NCBI GenBank assembly: GCA_964650525.1 | Contig: CAZYUA010000018.1 | Span: 1-64,000 of the forward strand | Reading direction: 5' to 3' | Length of the DNA: 64,000 nucleotides | DNA from: UBA1413 sp964650525 | GTDB lineage: Bacteria > Bacteroidota > Bacteroidia > Bacteroidales > Prolixibacteraceae | Shown here: piece by piece, positions 1 to 9,800 of the stretch | Layout: each line of letters starts with the position of its first letter | Numbering within the stretch: position 1 is the stretch's first letter | The notes under the pieces: model-generated | What the model was told of the DNA's origin: nothing | What the model saw: the letters and a program-made list of their open reading frames with translations, nothing else | The model's database searches: none | Program-made: the position numbers and the translations under genes

Positions 1-3000
1 CATTGTTGGCATACCCGGTGGTGTAAGCGCCGGCAGCATTGACATTCATGATGACCCCCGGCTTATCCGGTATCCACTGGCCGCAATTGCAGTCACCCGG
101 CACGACGACCCTGAACTTGCAGGGCGGGCACTCCCGGTTGCCGCAGTATGGGGTGATCACCACGTCGTAAATCCCTGGCAGGTTAAAGCCGAAGGCAAAG
201 ACATTGCCTGTCCCAATCCCGCTTAAGGGACCGGAAACCTGCCATTTATAGCCGGTCATACATTCGTCCGGCATACAGACAAATCCGGGGGCCGTCATCT
301 GGAAGTACCCGGCCGAGGGCAGCGTAAGGGTGCTGTCGCAATAGATGTAGCTGAATACCTGGTCGGCAAATCCCGTCGTAAAGGTCCCGTTTGCGTTAAT
401 ACCACGCAATATCCCGGGTTTGCCTGGCACCCAGCCGCCGCAGGTACAGCCTTCTTTCACGATGATTATGAACTTGCAGGGCGGGCATTCCCGGTTACCG
501 CAAATGGGTGTAAGAACCACGGAGTAGCTTCCCGGTGCCGAAAAGTTGAAATCAAAGGGATTGCCTGTTCCTAAACCGTTTGAGGGCCCGATAATCTGCC
601 ATTTGAACAAGGGCGGACAGCTGTCGGGAATGCAGCTGAATCCAGGCGCTGTGAGGTGGTATAGTCCGCCGGTCTGTAATGTGAATTCTTCATCGCAATG
701 GATCCATACATCAATATTACCATCTGCATCAGTTATGAATCCGGGTTTGTCTGAAATCCAGCCTCCGCATTCACACCCCGAGGGCACCACCAGGGTGAAC
801 CGGCAAGGGGTGCATTCCTGGTTTCCGCACCAGGGGGTTACCACCACCTGGTAGGTGCCGGGCAGATAATAATTAAATGCAAATTGGGATCCTATTCCCA
901 TTCCGTTTAGAGGCCCGGAGACCTGCCAATGGAACGTAGGCGCGCAAACAGAGGGGTTGCACACGAATCCCGGAGCCGTTATTTCGAATAAGCCTGAAGA
1001 AGGAAGTAAAAGGGTGCTGTCGCAATAAAGAAATCCCACCACTGGCTTCGAGTCATCCGGAATGCCCGGCGCATTGTTGCCGGTGCCCCGGATAACACCC
1101 GGTTTGCCGGGGACCCACCTGCCGCATTCACAGCCTTCCGGCACAATAATCCGGAGGGTGCAGGGCGGGCATTCGAGGTTGCCGCACCAGGGCGTCACCA
1201 CCACGGTATAGGTCCCCGGAAGGGTAAATCCGAAACCGGTGAAGTTGCCGCTGCCCATACCGTTTACCGGACCTGAGAACTGCCAGGTATAGGAAGGATG
1301 ACATCCGGCAGGATTGCATTCAAAGGTTGGGGCGGTCAAATTGAAATATCCGGCTCCCGGGAGGGTGAGGCTGCTGTCGCAGTACACAGGCCCGACAATG
1401 GAGTAGTGTGTGATGCCATCGATCGGGGAGGTATTGGGAGAGAGAACCATGCTGGGTCTGTCTGTTCTCCATTTGCCGCAGGTGCATTCCGGCGGACTGA
1501 CAACCACAATAAAACGGCAGGGCTGGCACACCTGATTTCCGCACCGGGGAGTAATAGAAACTGTATAGTAACCCGGCAGGGAGAAGTTGAAGACATAGGG
1601 ATTACCAGTGCCGATACCGTTAACCGGTCCCGATACCTGCCATTGGAAGGCGGCAATGCAAATGTCGGGAGAACAGGCGAAGCCCGGAGCTGTCAGCTGG
1701 TATGGACCGGCCGATGGAAGCGTGATGGTGTCGTTGCAGAAAATGTAGCCTGCCACTTCGTTAGGATGGGTCAGCATTCCTCCGAAATAATCGTCCTCAT
1801 TCAGGGCATGAATGACTCCCGGTTTATTGTCAATCCACCCTTTACACTGACAATCACGCCTGATTTCAAGGGTGAATGTACAGCGCTCGCAAAGGGTATC
1901 CCCGCATAAAGGAGTAAACGAAATGGTGTATACTCCGGGAACAGAAAAGGTGAGGGTAATGGTACTACCCTGCCCTGTTCCTCCCACAGGACCTGACACG
2001 TTCCATTCAAAATCGGATTTGCAGTCAGAAGGTTCACAAACATATCCCGGTACCTGAATGAAATACAGACCGGTATATTCCAGGGACAACTGGTCGCCGC
2101 AAAACCAGGAGGCAACTTCATTTTCATATTGATCCCTTATTTTACCGGGAATATCTTTGATCCATTCACCACAGCGGCACTCCGGCTTAATGAGAACTTC
2201 CAGTTTGCAGGACCCGCATTCAAGATCACCACAATAGGCAGTGAACGTAACGGTATAGCTTCCGGGGGCAGAAAAATCAAAGATGAATTGTTTGCTGGTT
2301 CCACCTCCTCCTCCCGCAGGTCCGGTGACATCCCATTTGTAATCGGGTTCGCATTCGTCGGCCTGGCAGAAATAACCCGGCGCCCGGATGATGTACTTTC
2401 CGGGAATACCTGCTTCCAGAATGTCGCCGCAAAACCAGGAACCCACCAACGCCTCTTTGTCATCCCAAACCTTGCCCGGAATATCTTTAATCCATTCTCC
2501 GCAGCCGCATACCGGGTTGATTATGATCTCCAGTGTGCAGGATTTGCACTCATTTTTCCCGCAGTAGGAGACGAAAGTCACCATATAGGTTCCGGGGTAC
2601 AGAAATTCGTAGGAGAAAAAGTCACCGGTACCGCTTCCGCTTACCGGACCGGTGACCTGCCAGGTAAAGGAAGGGTTGCAGATATCGGGAAGGCAATTGA
2701 ACCCGGGAGCCTTGATGGAATACCATCCCGGGAGTCCCGCTTTCATTCCGTCTCCGCAAAACCAGGGTCCCACCTCCTTTTCGTCGGCATCGAAGACTCT
2801 GCCGGGGAGTTCGGGGGTCCAGTCGCCGCAACGGCATTCATCCTTGATTTCGATGTAAAAATTGCATGTCCAGCATTTTTGGTCTCCGCAATAGGCATTA
2901 AAGCTGACATTATAGATGACAGTTTCCTTGAAGTCGAAGGAGAACGAGCTTCCACTCCCTCCTTCGACGTGTGGAGTCCCGCTTATCCATCGAACCACCC

Positions 3001-4273
3001 ATTCGAAGGTAGGTTCACATTCGTCTGGCTGGCAGAAGAATCCGGGAGCCTGGATGGTGTAGTTCCCTGTGAGGGGCAGCGACTTCTGGTCCCCGCAAAA
3101 CCAGTTGGTTACATTACCTGCCGCATCCGTGATTTTGCCCGGAATATCCTTAATCCATTCGCCGCAGCTGCAGTCGGGTTTAATCTGGATCTCCAGTATG
3201 CAGGTCTCACACTTGTTTTTCCCGCAAAAGGCAGTGAATGTCACTGTATAACTTCCATAAACTGAGAAATCAAAGGAGAAAGATTTGCCGTTACCACTTC
3301 CGCTGACTGGTCCGGAAACCTCGTAAGCATAAGAAGGCTGGCATTCGGGGGGTTCACATATGTACTCGGGTGCTGTGACGACAAAGGATCCTGGAAGAGG
3401 CAAAGCAACCATGTTTTTGCAAAACCATGTAGCTAACACTCTGCCGGTGACATCCTGTATCTTGCCTGAAGTATCTTCGTTCCATTTCCCGCACAGGCAT
3501 ACGGCGGGAACCACCACTGTAAACCTGCAAAACCGGCAGGTACTGGTACCGCAAGTGGGATATACATCCACAGTATAACTCCCCGGAGCGGAGAAATTGA
3601 ATTCAAACAGGTCGCCCGTACCGCTCCCGGACAGTGGTCCTGTGACATTCCATTCAAATATTGCATCGCACTTGCTTGGATCGCAAATATATCCCGGGGC
3701 CTTCATCAGGTAAAGGCCGGAACCTGGCAAATCCAGATTTTCACTGCAGTTCACGCTTCCAACCTCATTCCCGGCAACATCGTATAGCACCGCGGGTTGA
3801 TCCTTGATCCATTCTCCGCAGCGGCACGCTGAAGAAATGAGAATCGCAAAATTGCACACCTGGCACTCTGTTCTCCCGCAGACAGGTGCAATGGATACAT
3901 CGTAATATCCGGGTGCTGAAAAGTCGAAGGTGAAGGGACTGCCCTTGCCATTTCCGGAAACCGGACCTTTGACATTCCAAACGAAATCTGGCTGACATCC
4001 CACAGGATTGCAGGCATATCCGGGTACCTTGATGGTATACGATCCGGTAAAGGCAAGCATCAGGCTTTCATTACAGGTGACTTTGCCCAACTCGTTTCCC
4101 ACGGCATCATACACAATGCCGGGTTGGTTTTTTAACCAGGCGCCGCATCCACAATCCTGTAATGCAGAATTGCTTGAAACGTTCGTAGCTGAGAGGATTT
4201 CAGCTGCCGGATAACCCAGCGCTATCAGGGATGCCCAGGATAACGCCATTAACAAAGTCATAGCTTTTTTCAT
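1..4273 (-). CDS. Giant secreted Cys-rich tandem-repeat protein (N-terminal part)
   Basis: The minus strand is open without a stop from an ATG at 4273 to the left edge: at least 1424 codons. I checked the frame at several repeats and it never shifts. Residues 1 to about 29 look like a signal peptide (MKKAMTLLMALSWASL). Then come 12 complete repeats and part of a 13th. Each starts with a CxCGxW-like motif; its Trp falls at residues 46, 155, 264, 373, 485, 594, 704, 813, 935, 1053, 1172, 1281 and 1400. Each repeat has about eight Cys: CxC, one in WFCGD or similar, CxxxxC after 'PGF/PGY', and CGxxxCxxC. A PKD-like core (FxWxVxGPxSGxGxG, then FxFxFSxPGxYxV) lies between. The protein is probably extracellular, disulfide-bonded or metal-binding, and an adhesin or surface-layer part; a T9SS sorting domain may lie beyond the edge. 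The function is unknown. Plus-strand ORFs here are antisense shadows. Confidence 0.85.
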   Translation of the reverse strand, partial: MKKAMTLLMALSWASLIALGYPAAEILSATNVSSNSALQDCGCGAWLKNQPGIVYDAVGNELGKVTCNESLMLAFTGSYTIKVPGYACNPVGCQPDFVWNVKGPVSGNGKGSPFTFDFSAPGYYDVSIAPVCGRTECQVCNFAILISSACRCGEWIKDQPAVLYDVAGNEVGSVNCSENLDLPGSGLYLMKAPGYICDPSKCDAIFEWNVTGPLSGSGTGDLFEFNFSAPGSYTVDVYPTCGTSTCRFCRFTVVVPAVCLCGKWNEDTSGKIQDVTGRVLATWFCKNMVALPLPGSFVVTAPEYICEPPECQPSYAYEVSGPVSGSGNGKSFSFDFSVYGSYTVTFTAFCGKNKCETCILEIQIKPDCSCGEWIKDIPGKITDAAGNVTNWFCGDQKSLPLTGNYTIQAPGFFCQPDECEPTFEWVVRWISGTPHVEGGSGSSFSFDFKETVIYNVSFNAYCGDQKCWTCNFYIEIKDECRCGDWTPELPGRVFDADEKEVGPWFCGDGMKAGLPGWYSIKAPGFNCLPDICNPSFTWQVTGPVSGSGTGDFFSYEFLYPGTYMVTFVSYCGKNECKSCTLEIIINPVCGCGEWIKDIPGKVWDDKEALVGSWFCGDILEAGIPGKYIIRAPGYFCQADECEPDYKWDVTGPAGGGGGTSKQFIFDFSAPGSYTVTFTAYCGDLECGSCKLEVLIKPECRCGEWIKDIPGKIRDQYENEVASWFCGDQLSLEYTGLYFIQVPGYVCEPSDCKSDFEWNVSGPVGGTGQGSTITLTFSVPGVYTISFTPLCGDTLCERCTFTLEIRRDCQCKGWIDNKPGVIHALNEDDYFGGMLTHPNEVAGYIFCNDTITLPSAGPYQLTAPGFACSPDICIAAFQWQVSGPVNGIGTGNPYVFNFSLPGYYTVSITPRCGNQVCQPCRFIVVVSPPECTCGKWRTDRPSMVLSPNTSPIDGITHYSIVGPVYCDSSLTLPGAGYFNLTAPTFECNPAGCHPSYTWQFSGPVNGMGSGNFTGFGFTLPGTYTVVVTPWCGNLECPPCTLRIIVPEGCECGRWVPGKPGVIRGTGNNAPGIPDDSKPVVGFLYCDSTLLLPSSGLFEITAPGFVCNPSVCAPTFHWQVSGPLNGMGIGSQFAFNYYLPGTYQVVVTPWCGNQECTPCRFTLVVPSGCECGGWISDKPGFITDADGNIDVWIHCDEEFTLQTGGLYHLTAPGFSCIPDSCPPLFKWQIIGPSNGLGTGNPFDFNFSAPGSYSVVLTPICGNRECPPCKFIIIVKEGCTCGGWVPGKPGILRGINANGTFTTGFADQVFSYIYCDSTLTLPSAGYFQMTAPGFVCMPDECMTGYKWQVSGPLSGIGTGNVFAFGFNLPGIYDVVITPYCGNRECPPCKFRVVVPGDCNCGQWIPDKPGVIMNVNAAGAYTTGYANN

Positions 4274-4969
4274 CGGATTGGATTTTATGTTATTTTCATT
4301 TTGTCACATACCTCAATCGAAATCCTCAGCCCGCCTCAGGTGGGACTAACCGCGATGATAAACCACACGGAAAACGAACTTCGGCGGAGCCAATTACCTC
4401 TGTTTTACAGAATGAACCGAACCAGCCTGAAAATCTAAACAAATGACAACAACCGGATTTAATTTGGGATCTTCGCTGACAGTCCCTGCCATATATCTCA
4501 GGGAAAGGATGAACCGGTAAAAACAACCAGGGACCATATTTCCTGTTGTCTGTCATGATTAAGTTTCTATTATTCCCTTCAGATCTTACAAGTTACGAAT
4601 TAATTACCATTACGGCAATTATTTTTTAGGGGGCTTGTAAAATCATAAGAGAGAGGACTTTCTGTTCCCTCAGCATATGTTTCTGAGCAATTTCGCCCTC
4701 CTGTGAATAGAAAAAGGAAACCGGAAATAGCGAAATAAAAGGAATCCTGCATCAGAATGCAGGAATATTTTACCGTTTGAAAAGGGTGGCTGCAGGTTCA
4801 TGATTGCCTTTCCGGTCTGCAGGTTTGGCCAGAATAGAGGCCTGAACCAGAATTCATCTGGGATAGGCCGGAATTGTAATGTCCGCTTTACAATTCTGCA
4901 AGCTGCAGGTGCTGGTGGCTGGTTCTCTGCTATCTGGTACCGGATCGCCTGATGAAAGCATAATACCCT
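4274..4969. other. Intergenic region, no gene seen
   Basis: About 700 bases separate the stop of ung from the start of the repeat protein, both on the minus strand. It should hold the promoter of the repeat protein near 4274-4340, but I see no exact TAnnTTTG box there. The only structure I can support is a hairpin at 4745-4764. A 76-codon minus-strand ORF at 4326-4556 has no recognisable features and looks like chance. Confidence 0.5.
4745..4764 (-). terminator. Hairpin terminator after ung
   Basis: A perfect 8-bp inverted repeat (TCCTGCAT / ATGCAGGA) with a 4-nt loop. Read on the minus strand it is followed by TTCCTTTTATTT, which is moderately U-rich. It sits about 200 bases past the ung stop, so it could end the efflux-ung transcript. 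The stem is short, so this is a moderate call. Confidence 0.4.
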
Positions 4970-5632
4970 TTACCACCTGATGGGTTCCTGTCCGTGTTGT
5001 TCCAGGTACGAATTGGTTTTGCTGAAGTGGCGGTTGCCAAAGAAGCCCCGGTAGGCCGACAAGGGGGAAGGATGAACCGATTGCAGCACCAGGTGCCGGG
5101 TAGGATCAATGAATTTTCCTTTTTGCTGGGCATAACTCCCCCACAACATGAACACCAGGTGCTCTTTCTGTTCTGCCAGAATATGGATCACCCTGTCGGT
5201 AAACGTTTCCCACCCTTTGTTCTGGTGCGATGCTGCCTGCCCGGATCTCACGGTAAGGGTAGCATTTAACAGGAATACTCCCTGTACAGCCCATCGCTCC
5301 AAGTTGCCGCTCCGGGGAACCGGGATCCCAAGATCCTGCTCAATTTCTGTGAATATATTCTGCAGGGAAGGAGGAAATCCCACTCCATCGGGTACCGAGA
5401 AGCAGAGTCCATGTGCCTGTCCCGGACCGTGGTAGGGATCCTGCCCCAGGATGACCACCTTGACCCGGTCAAAAGGAGAATGGTCAAAAGCATTGAATAT
5501 CAGTTTCCCGGGGGGATAGATCCTGTGTTGTGCGTACTCCTCCCTGACAAACCGGATCAACTCGCCGAAATAGGGTTTTTCAAATTCATCCCCCAGGTGC
5601 TCCTTCCAGGACTGTTCAATCCGAACCTCCAT
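4970..5632 (-). CDS. ung: Uracil-DNA glycosylase (family 1)
   Basis: A 220-residue protein of normal family length. It removes uracil from DNA to start base-excision repair in the cytoplasm. Both family-1 signatures are visible: the water-activating loop GQDPYHGPGQAHGLCFSVP near residues 63-81, with the catalytic Asp, and the minor-groove loop HPSPLSAYRGFFGNRHFS near 187-204. FPPSLQNI, the proline-rich loop, and LLNATLTVR, the uracil pocket, also match. It lies 26 nt after the RND adaptor gene on the same strand and may share its transcript, although the functions are unrelated. Confidence 0.97.
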   Translation of the reverse strand: MEVRIEQSWKEHLGDEFEKPYFGELIRFVREEYAQHRIYPPGKLIFNAFDHSPFDRVKVVILGQDPYHGPGQAHGLCFSVPDGVGFPPSLQNIFTEIEQDLGIPVPRSGNLERWAVQGVFLLNATLTVRSGQAASHQNKGWETFTDRVIHILAEQKEHLVFMLWGSYAQQKGKFIDPTRHLVLQSVHPSPLSAYRGFFGNRHFSKTNSYLEQHGQEPIRW

Positions 5633-5658
5633 TGTCTGTGAATATTCTTTTAAAAAGC

Positions 5659-6828
5659 TTATTTAGCCACGCTGAAGGCTCCGCTGACAATTACCTTGTC
5701 GGTCAGCGCCAGTTTTCCACCCGGCAGGATCTCCACCATCTTCTCATCCTGGTACCCGGTTACAACGGCTACCTTTTTCAGTTTCCATCCCTCTTCGGCT
5801 GAATCCTGGCCAGTGTTGGTTTTTACCAGCACAAAAGAAAAATCATCTCCGCTTACAATAGCTCCCGGGGGAAGTGCCATCGCAGTGAAAGTTTCCGTGA
5901 CTATTTCAGATTTAACGTACATGCCGGGAAGAAACCGGAGCCCGGCATCCGGAGTATACAAGGCATGAATGTTGACCGTTCGGTTTTCATCAAGTGTTTT
6001 CCCTGTTTTAGCCACTTTAGCCTCAAATACCTCGCTGGTGACTTCCGGAATCCGGAACCTGACCACCAGTCCCTCCTTGACGTGGGCGATATCCTTTTCG
6101 AACACTTGCAGGCTGAGGAGCAAAGGGGAGGTTTCCACAATTTCCATGATGGGGCTGTCAGGGTTCACAAATAAGCCGTTATTTCCTTCCACTTTGGCAA
6201 CATAGCCGTTGATGGGCGATGTGATGGCAACAGAAGAGACTATTTTCCCTTCGCGGAGTTGTTCCCTGTCGATGCGCACCAGGGCAAGCCGGGCTTCCAG
6301 CGCCAACACGCGAGCCTTGGTAGCCAGATAATCGCTTTCTGCTTTTAGAAACACCTTTTGAGCAGCCACATTTTCGGAGGCCAGCATCTTTTGCCGTTCA
6401 TAATCATCCTGCAGGAATTTCAGCGATGCGGAGGCTGTCAGGTAATCCTCCTGGATTTGCAGCAAATCAGGATTCCAGATCCGGAAAAGGATAGCTCCTT
6501 GCTGCACCCTGTCCCCCGGCAGAACATGGAGATCTCTGATGGTTCCACCTATGGACACATGGATGGTATGCCGGTTTTGGGGCAGTGCTTCCAGATACCC
6601 CGAGGCGGGAACAATCCGCGAAAACCTGTAATTAACGGGTTCACCAAGAGCCAATTCGTTGGCCTCTATCTGGGCTGCCGAAAGTTCGATTATCCCGGAC
6701 TGTACTTCACCCTCCTCTTTTTCGGTTCCGCCTTTTTTCTCTGAGCCACACCCTGCCGCGATCAGCATAACCAGCCCTATGAATGAAAATGACCAAGGGG
6801 TGATCCTTATTTTGATTAATGTATTCAT
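5659..6828 (-). CDS. RND efflux periplasmic adaptor lipoprotein (CusB/HlyD type)
   Basis: This is a 389-residue membrane-fusion protein that would bridge the inner-membrane pump and the outer-membrane channel. A hydrophobic N-terminus ends in a lipobox (LIAAGCGS, Cys near 27), so it is probably a lipoprotein. After an acidic linker come the barrel-sandwich hybrid and lipoyl halves (IHVSIGGTIRDLHVLPGDRV and SPINGYVAKVEGNNGLFV), split by a long coiled-coil hairpin at about residues 125-205. The beta-barrel and membrane-proximal domains follow (LPGMYVKSEIV; ILPGGKLALTDKVIVSGAF). It starts 37 nt after the CusA-TolC gene, so the two should be co-transcribed. No Cys/His-rich metal tail is seen, so the substrate cannot be named. 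Confidence 0.9.
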   Translation of the reverse strand: MNTLIKIRITPWSFSFIGLVMLIAAGCGSEKKGGTEKEEGEVQSGIIELSAAQIEANELALGEPVNYRFSRIVPASGYLEALPQNRHTIHVSIGGTIRDLHVLPGDRVQQGAILFRIWNPDLLQIQEDYLTASASLKFLQDDYERQKMLASENVAAQKVFLKAESDYLATKARVLALEARLALVRIDREQLREGKIVSSVAITSPINGYVAKVEGNNGLFVNPDSPIMEIVETSPLLLSLQVFEKDIAHVKEGLVVRFRIPEVTSEVFEAKVAKTGKTLDENRTVNIHALYTPDAGLRFLPGMYVKSEIVTETFTAMALPPGAIVSGDDFSFVLVKTNTGQDSAEEGWKLKKVAVVTGYQDEKMVEILPGGKLALTDKVIVSGAFSVAK

Positions 6829-6865
6829 TGCATTGATAATATTTAATTAATATTTTATTAATAAG

Positions 6866-9800
6866 TTATGGCAATAAATAATTAAGTTCATAAACAGTTT
6901 GATTATGCTTCAGCAGGTTGTCAAGGTAAGCTGATTCCAGATAAAAAGCATTTTCAATAGAAAGAAGGTAGAGGTAAAAATCAATTTCACCCTGTTGCAA
7001 ACTGAGTAAAGCGGCCTTTTTAAGTTCATTGGTCATCTGACGGCCCTCTTGTTCGTATTGTTCAAGGGCGTTCTTCAGCAGGGAGAGATCCAGTTGCAGC
7101 TGTTTTATCCGGGTTTCAGCCTGGCTCACATAATTGGTTTTTTCCAACCTGTTTACTTCTTTGTCCAGTCGGGCTGCCCTGATGCGGGATTGGGATTCTC
7201 CAAACCAGAGCGGCAGGGTGAGGCCAGCCCTGACGCCTCTGTAGATTTCAGAGCCCGGGGAACTATTGGTACCCTGGAAATACTCCAACTCAATATCAGG
7301 CAGGAGGTTATTGTTTTCCAGTTGAAGCATCGCTTCAGAACTTTGTCCGGCCAGATCGAACAAAACAGACCCTGCAGGGGCGTTTCCTGCCGGAGTCTTA
7401 AGGCTCGCAGGGGTCAACTCCATATCCGGGAAGGTATAATTGGCCGTGACATTCATCAATGCCAACAATTCGCCGGCAGAACCATTGAATTGGTTGACGG
7501 TTTCTTTAAGCCGCATGTTGGTTTCTCTTTGCTTCGACACGGCCATGAGTTTTTCAAGGGTGTTGCTTTCTCCGGCTGAAAATTTAATTTCGGCATGGCG
7601 GGCATAGAGGGCGTAGAGGCTGTCGATCTCCTTTAGGTGCCTGATTTTCCGTTTCAGCAGGATCACCTGGTCATACTTCTGTAATACATTTTTTTCTAAC
7701 TCCCTCATGGCCAGGTCTGCCTTTGCCTGTTCCGTTTTTGCCTGTATCCGGTTCAGCTTTCTTTGGGAACCGTAAACGGTGGGAAAGCGGAAATTCTGGC
7801 TGACGCCCCACACCTTGATAGGAAGGCCGTTTTCGGCGATATTGTTCTGGTCATAATTGTAAAATACACTGGGTTTTTCAGGGTTGAAGCCTGAGGAGAT
7901 CAACAGGGTGGATTGTTGAGCCCTGAGGGAGGCTGCCCTGAGGGAGGGATTGTTTTCGAGGGCTGTTTTTACGGCTTCTTCGCGCGTCAGGAGTTTTTCC
8001 TGGGCGGGCAAACCAAGGGGAATCAGGAAGAACAGGAGGAGGATGAGAGGAGTTACGGGAGGTTTCTTCATCTTTTTTGTTTTAATGCGCTCAGGCCTGT
8101 CAAAAATCGAATAGAAGAGCGGGAGGATGATCATCGTCAGCAAGGTGGAGGTAATGAGTCCTCCGATCACCACGGTGGCCAGGGGGCGTTGTACTTCAGC
8201 GCCTGCCGAAGAGGAGATGGCCATGGGCAGGAAACCCAGTGCGGCCGCGGCGGCGGTCATCACCACAGGCCGTAACCGTTGGCGGGTGCCGGTAAATATG
8301 CGTTCCCTCATATCGGAAATACCGTGTTTTTTAAGTTCCTTCAGGTGTTCAATGAGCACAATTCCGTTCAAAACGGCAATGCCGAAGAGGGCGATAAATC
8401 CGACCCCTGCGGAAATGCTGAAGGGCATACCCCTGGCCCACAACAGGAAAATGCCGCCCACGGCCGACAGGGGGATGGCGCTAAAGATCATCAGGGCATC
8501 GCGGAAAGAGCCGAAGGCAAAATGAAGGAGGATAAAGATCAGCATTAAGGCGATCGGCACGGCAATCATCAGCCGCTGACGGGCACTGCGCAGGTTCTGG
8601 TACTGTCCTCCATACTTCATGGTATATCCTGCCGGCAGTTCGAATCTGGCTTGTTCGAGGGTTTGGATATCCTCCACCACCGACTCGATATCACGGTTGC
8701 GTACATTTATTCCCACGACAATATGGCGTTTGGTCATGTCGCGCGATATTTTCGCCGGTCCCGTTGAATATTTGATTTCTGCCAGTTCGCTAAGGGGGAT
8801 TTGTCTTCCGTTGGCGGCGGGAACCATGAGTTCCTTCAGGTTGCCCAATTCCTGGCGGAACGCTTTATCAAGGCGGATGACCAGGTCGAACCGTTTTTGT
8901 CCTTCAAAAACAGTACCTGCCGTTAAGCCGGCAAACCCCATGGTGATCACCTGGTTGGCATCGACAACAGAAATTCCATGGTAGGCCAGTTTTTCGCGGT
9001 TGTACGTCACGGTCATCTGCGGAAGTCCTTCCACCTTGTCGACCGAAATATCCGAAGCCCCTTCCACCCCGGTGATCAGTTCCTTCAGTTCATCGGCCTT
9101 GTCGGCCAGAATCGCCAGGTCATCGCCATAGATTTTTATGGCCACATCAGCCCTGACGCCGGTGATGAGCTCGTTGAAGCGCATTTCGATGGGCTGGGTG
9201 AATTCAGGTTCGAAGCCGGGAAGTACATCCAGGGCCTCCTTGAACTTATCGGCCAGCTCATCCTTGGTTTTGGCCGATGTCCACTTCCTGATGGGTTTCA
9301 GGGTGACAATGATGTCGGATTCCTCCATCGACATGGGATCAGTGGGAACTTCGGCGGCGCCGATGCGGGAAATCACCTGCTCCACTTCAGGGAATTGTTT
9401 CAGTATTTTTTCAATTTTGGTGGTGATTTCGATGGTGGTCCCCAGGGAGGTTCCGGTGGGCAATATGGGCTGAACAACAAAATCCCCTTCATCGAGGGTG
9501 GGAACAAACTCTCCTCCCATGCGGCTGAAAATAAACAAGGATATCATGAAGACTACCAGAGTGGTACCCAGATTCAGCTTTTTGTTATCCATGGCGAATT
9601 TCAGCACCGGCTCGTAACTCCAATGGAGGAAATTCATCAGATATTCCGAAATATTTTTTCTTTTTCTTACGACTGGTTTAAGAAATATGGCCGACATGAC
9701 CGGGACATAGGTAAAGCAGAAGATCATGGCCCCAATGAGGGCAAAACAAAAGGAAAGGGCCATGGGCCTGAACATTTTCCCTTCGACTCCGGAAAGGGAA

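Noticed and set aside
2129..3265. 378-codon plus-strand ORF (and others on 546-4214)
   Set aside because: Antisense to the Cys-rich repeat gene; it is open only because the repeats lack stops on that strand, and it mirrors the repeat period.
1..4273. CRISPR-like regularity
   Set aside because: The period is about 327-366 bases and lies in a continuous reading frame with diverged units, so these are protein repeats.
4326..4556. 76-codon minus-strand ORF
   Set aside because: No promoter, signal or domain features; codon content looks random.
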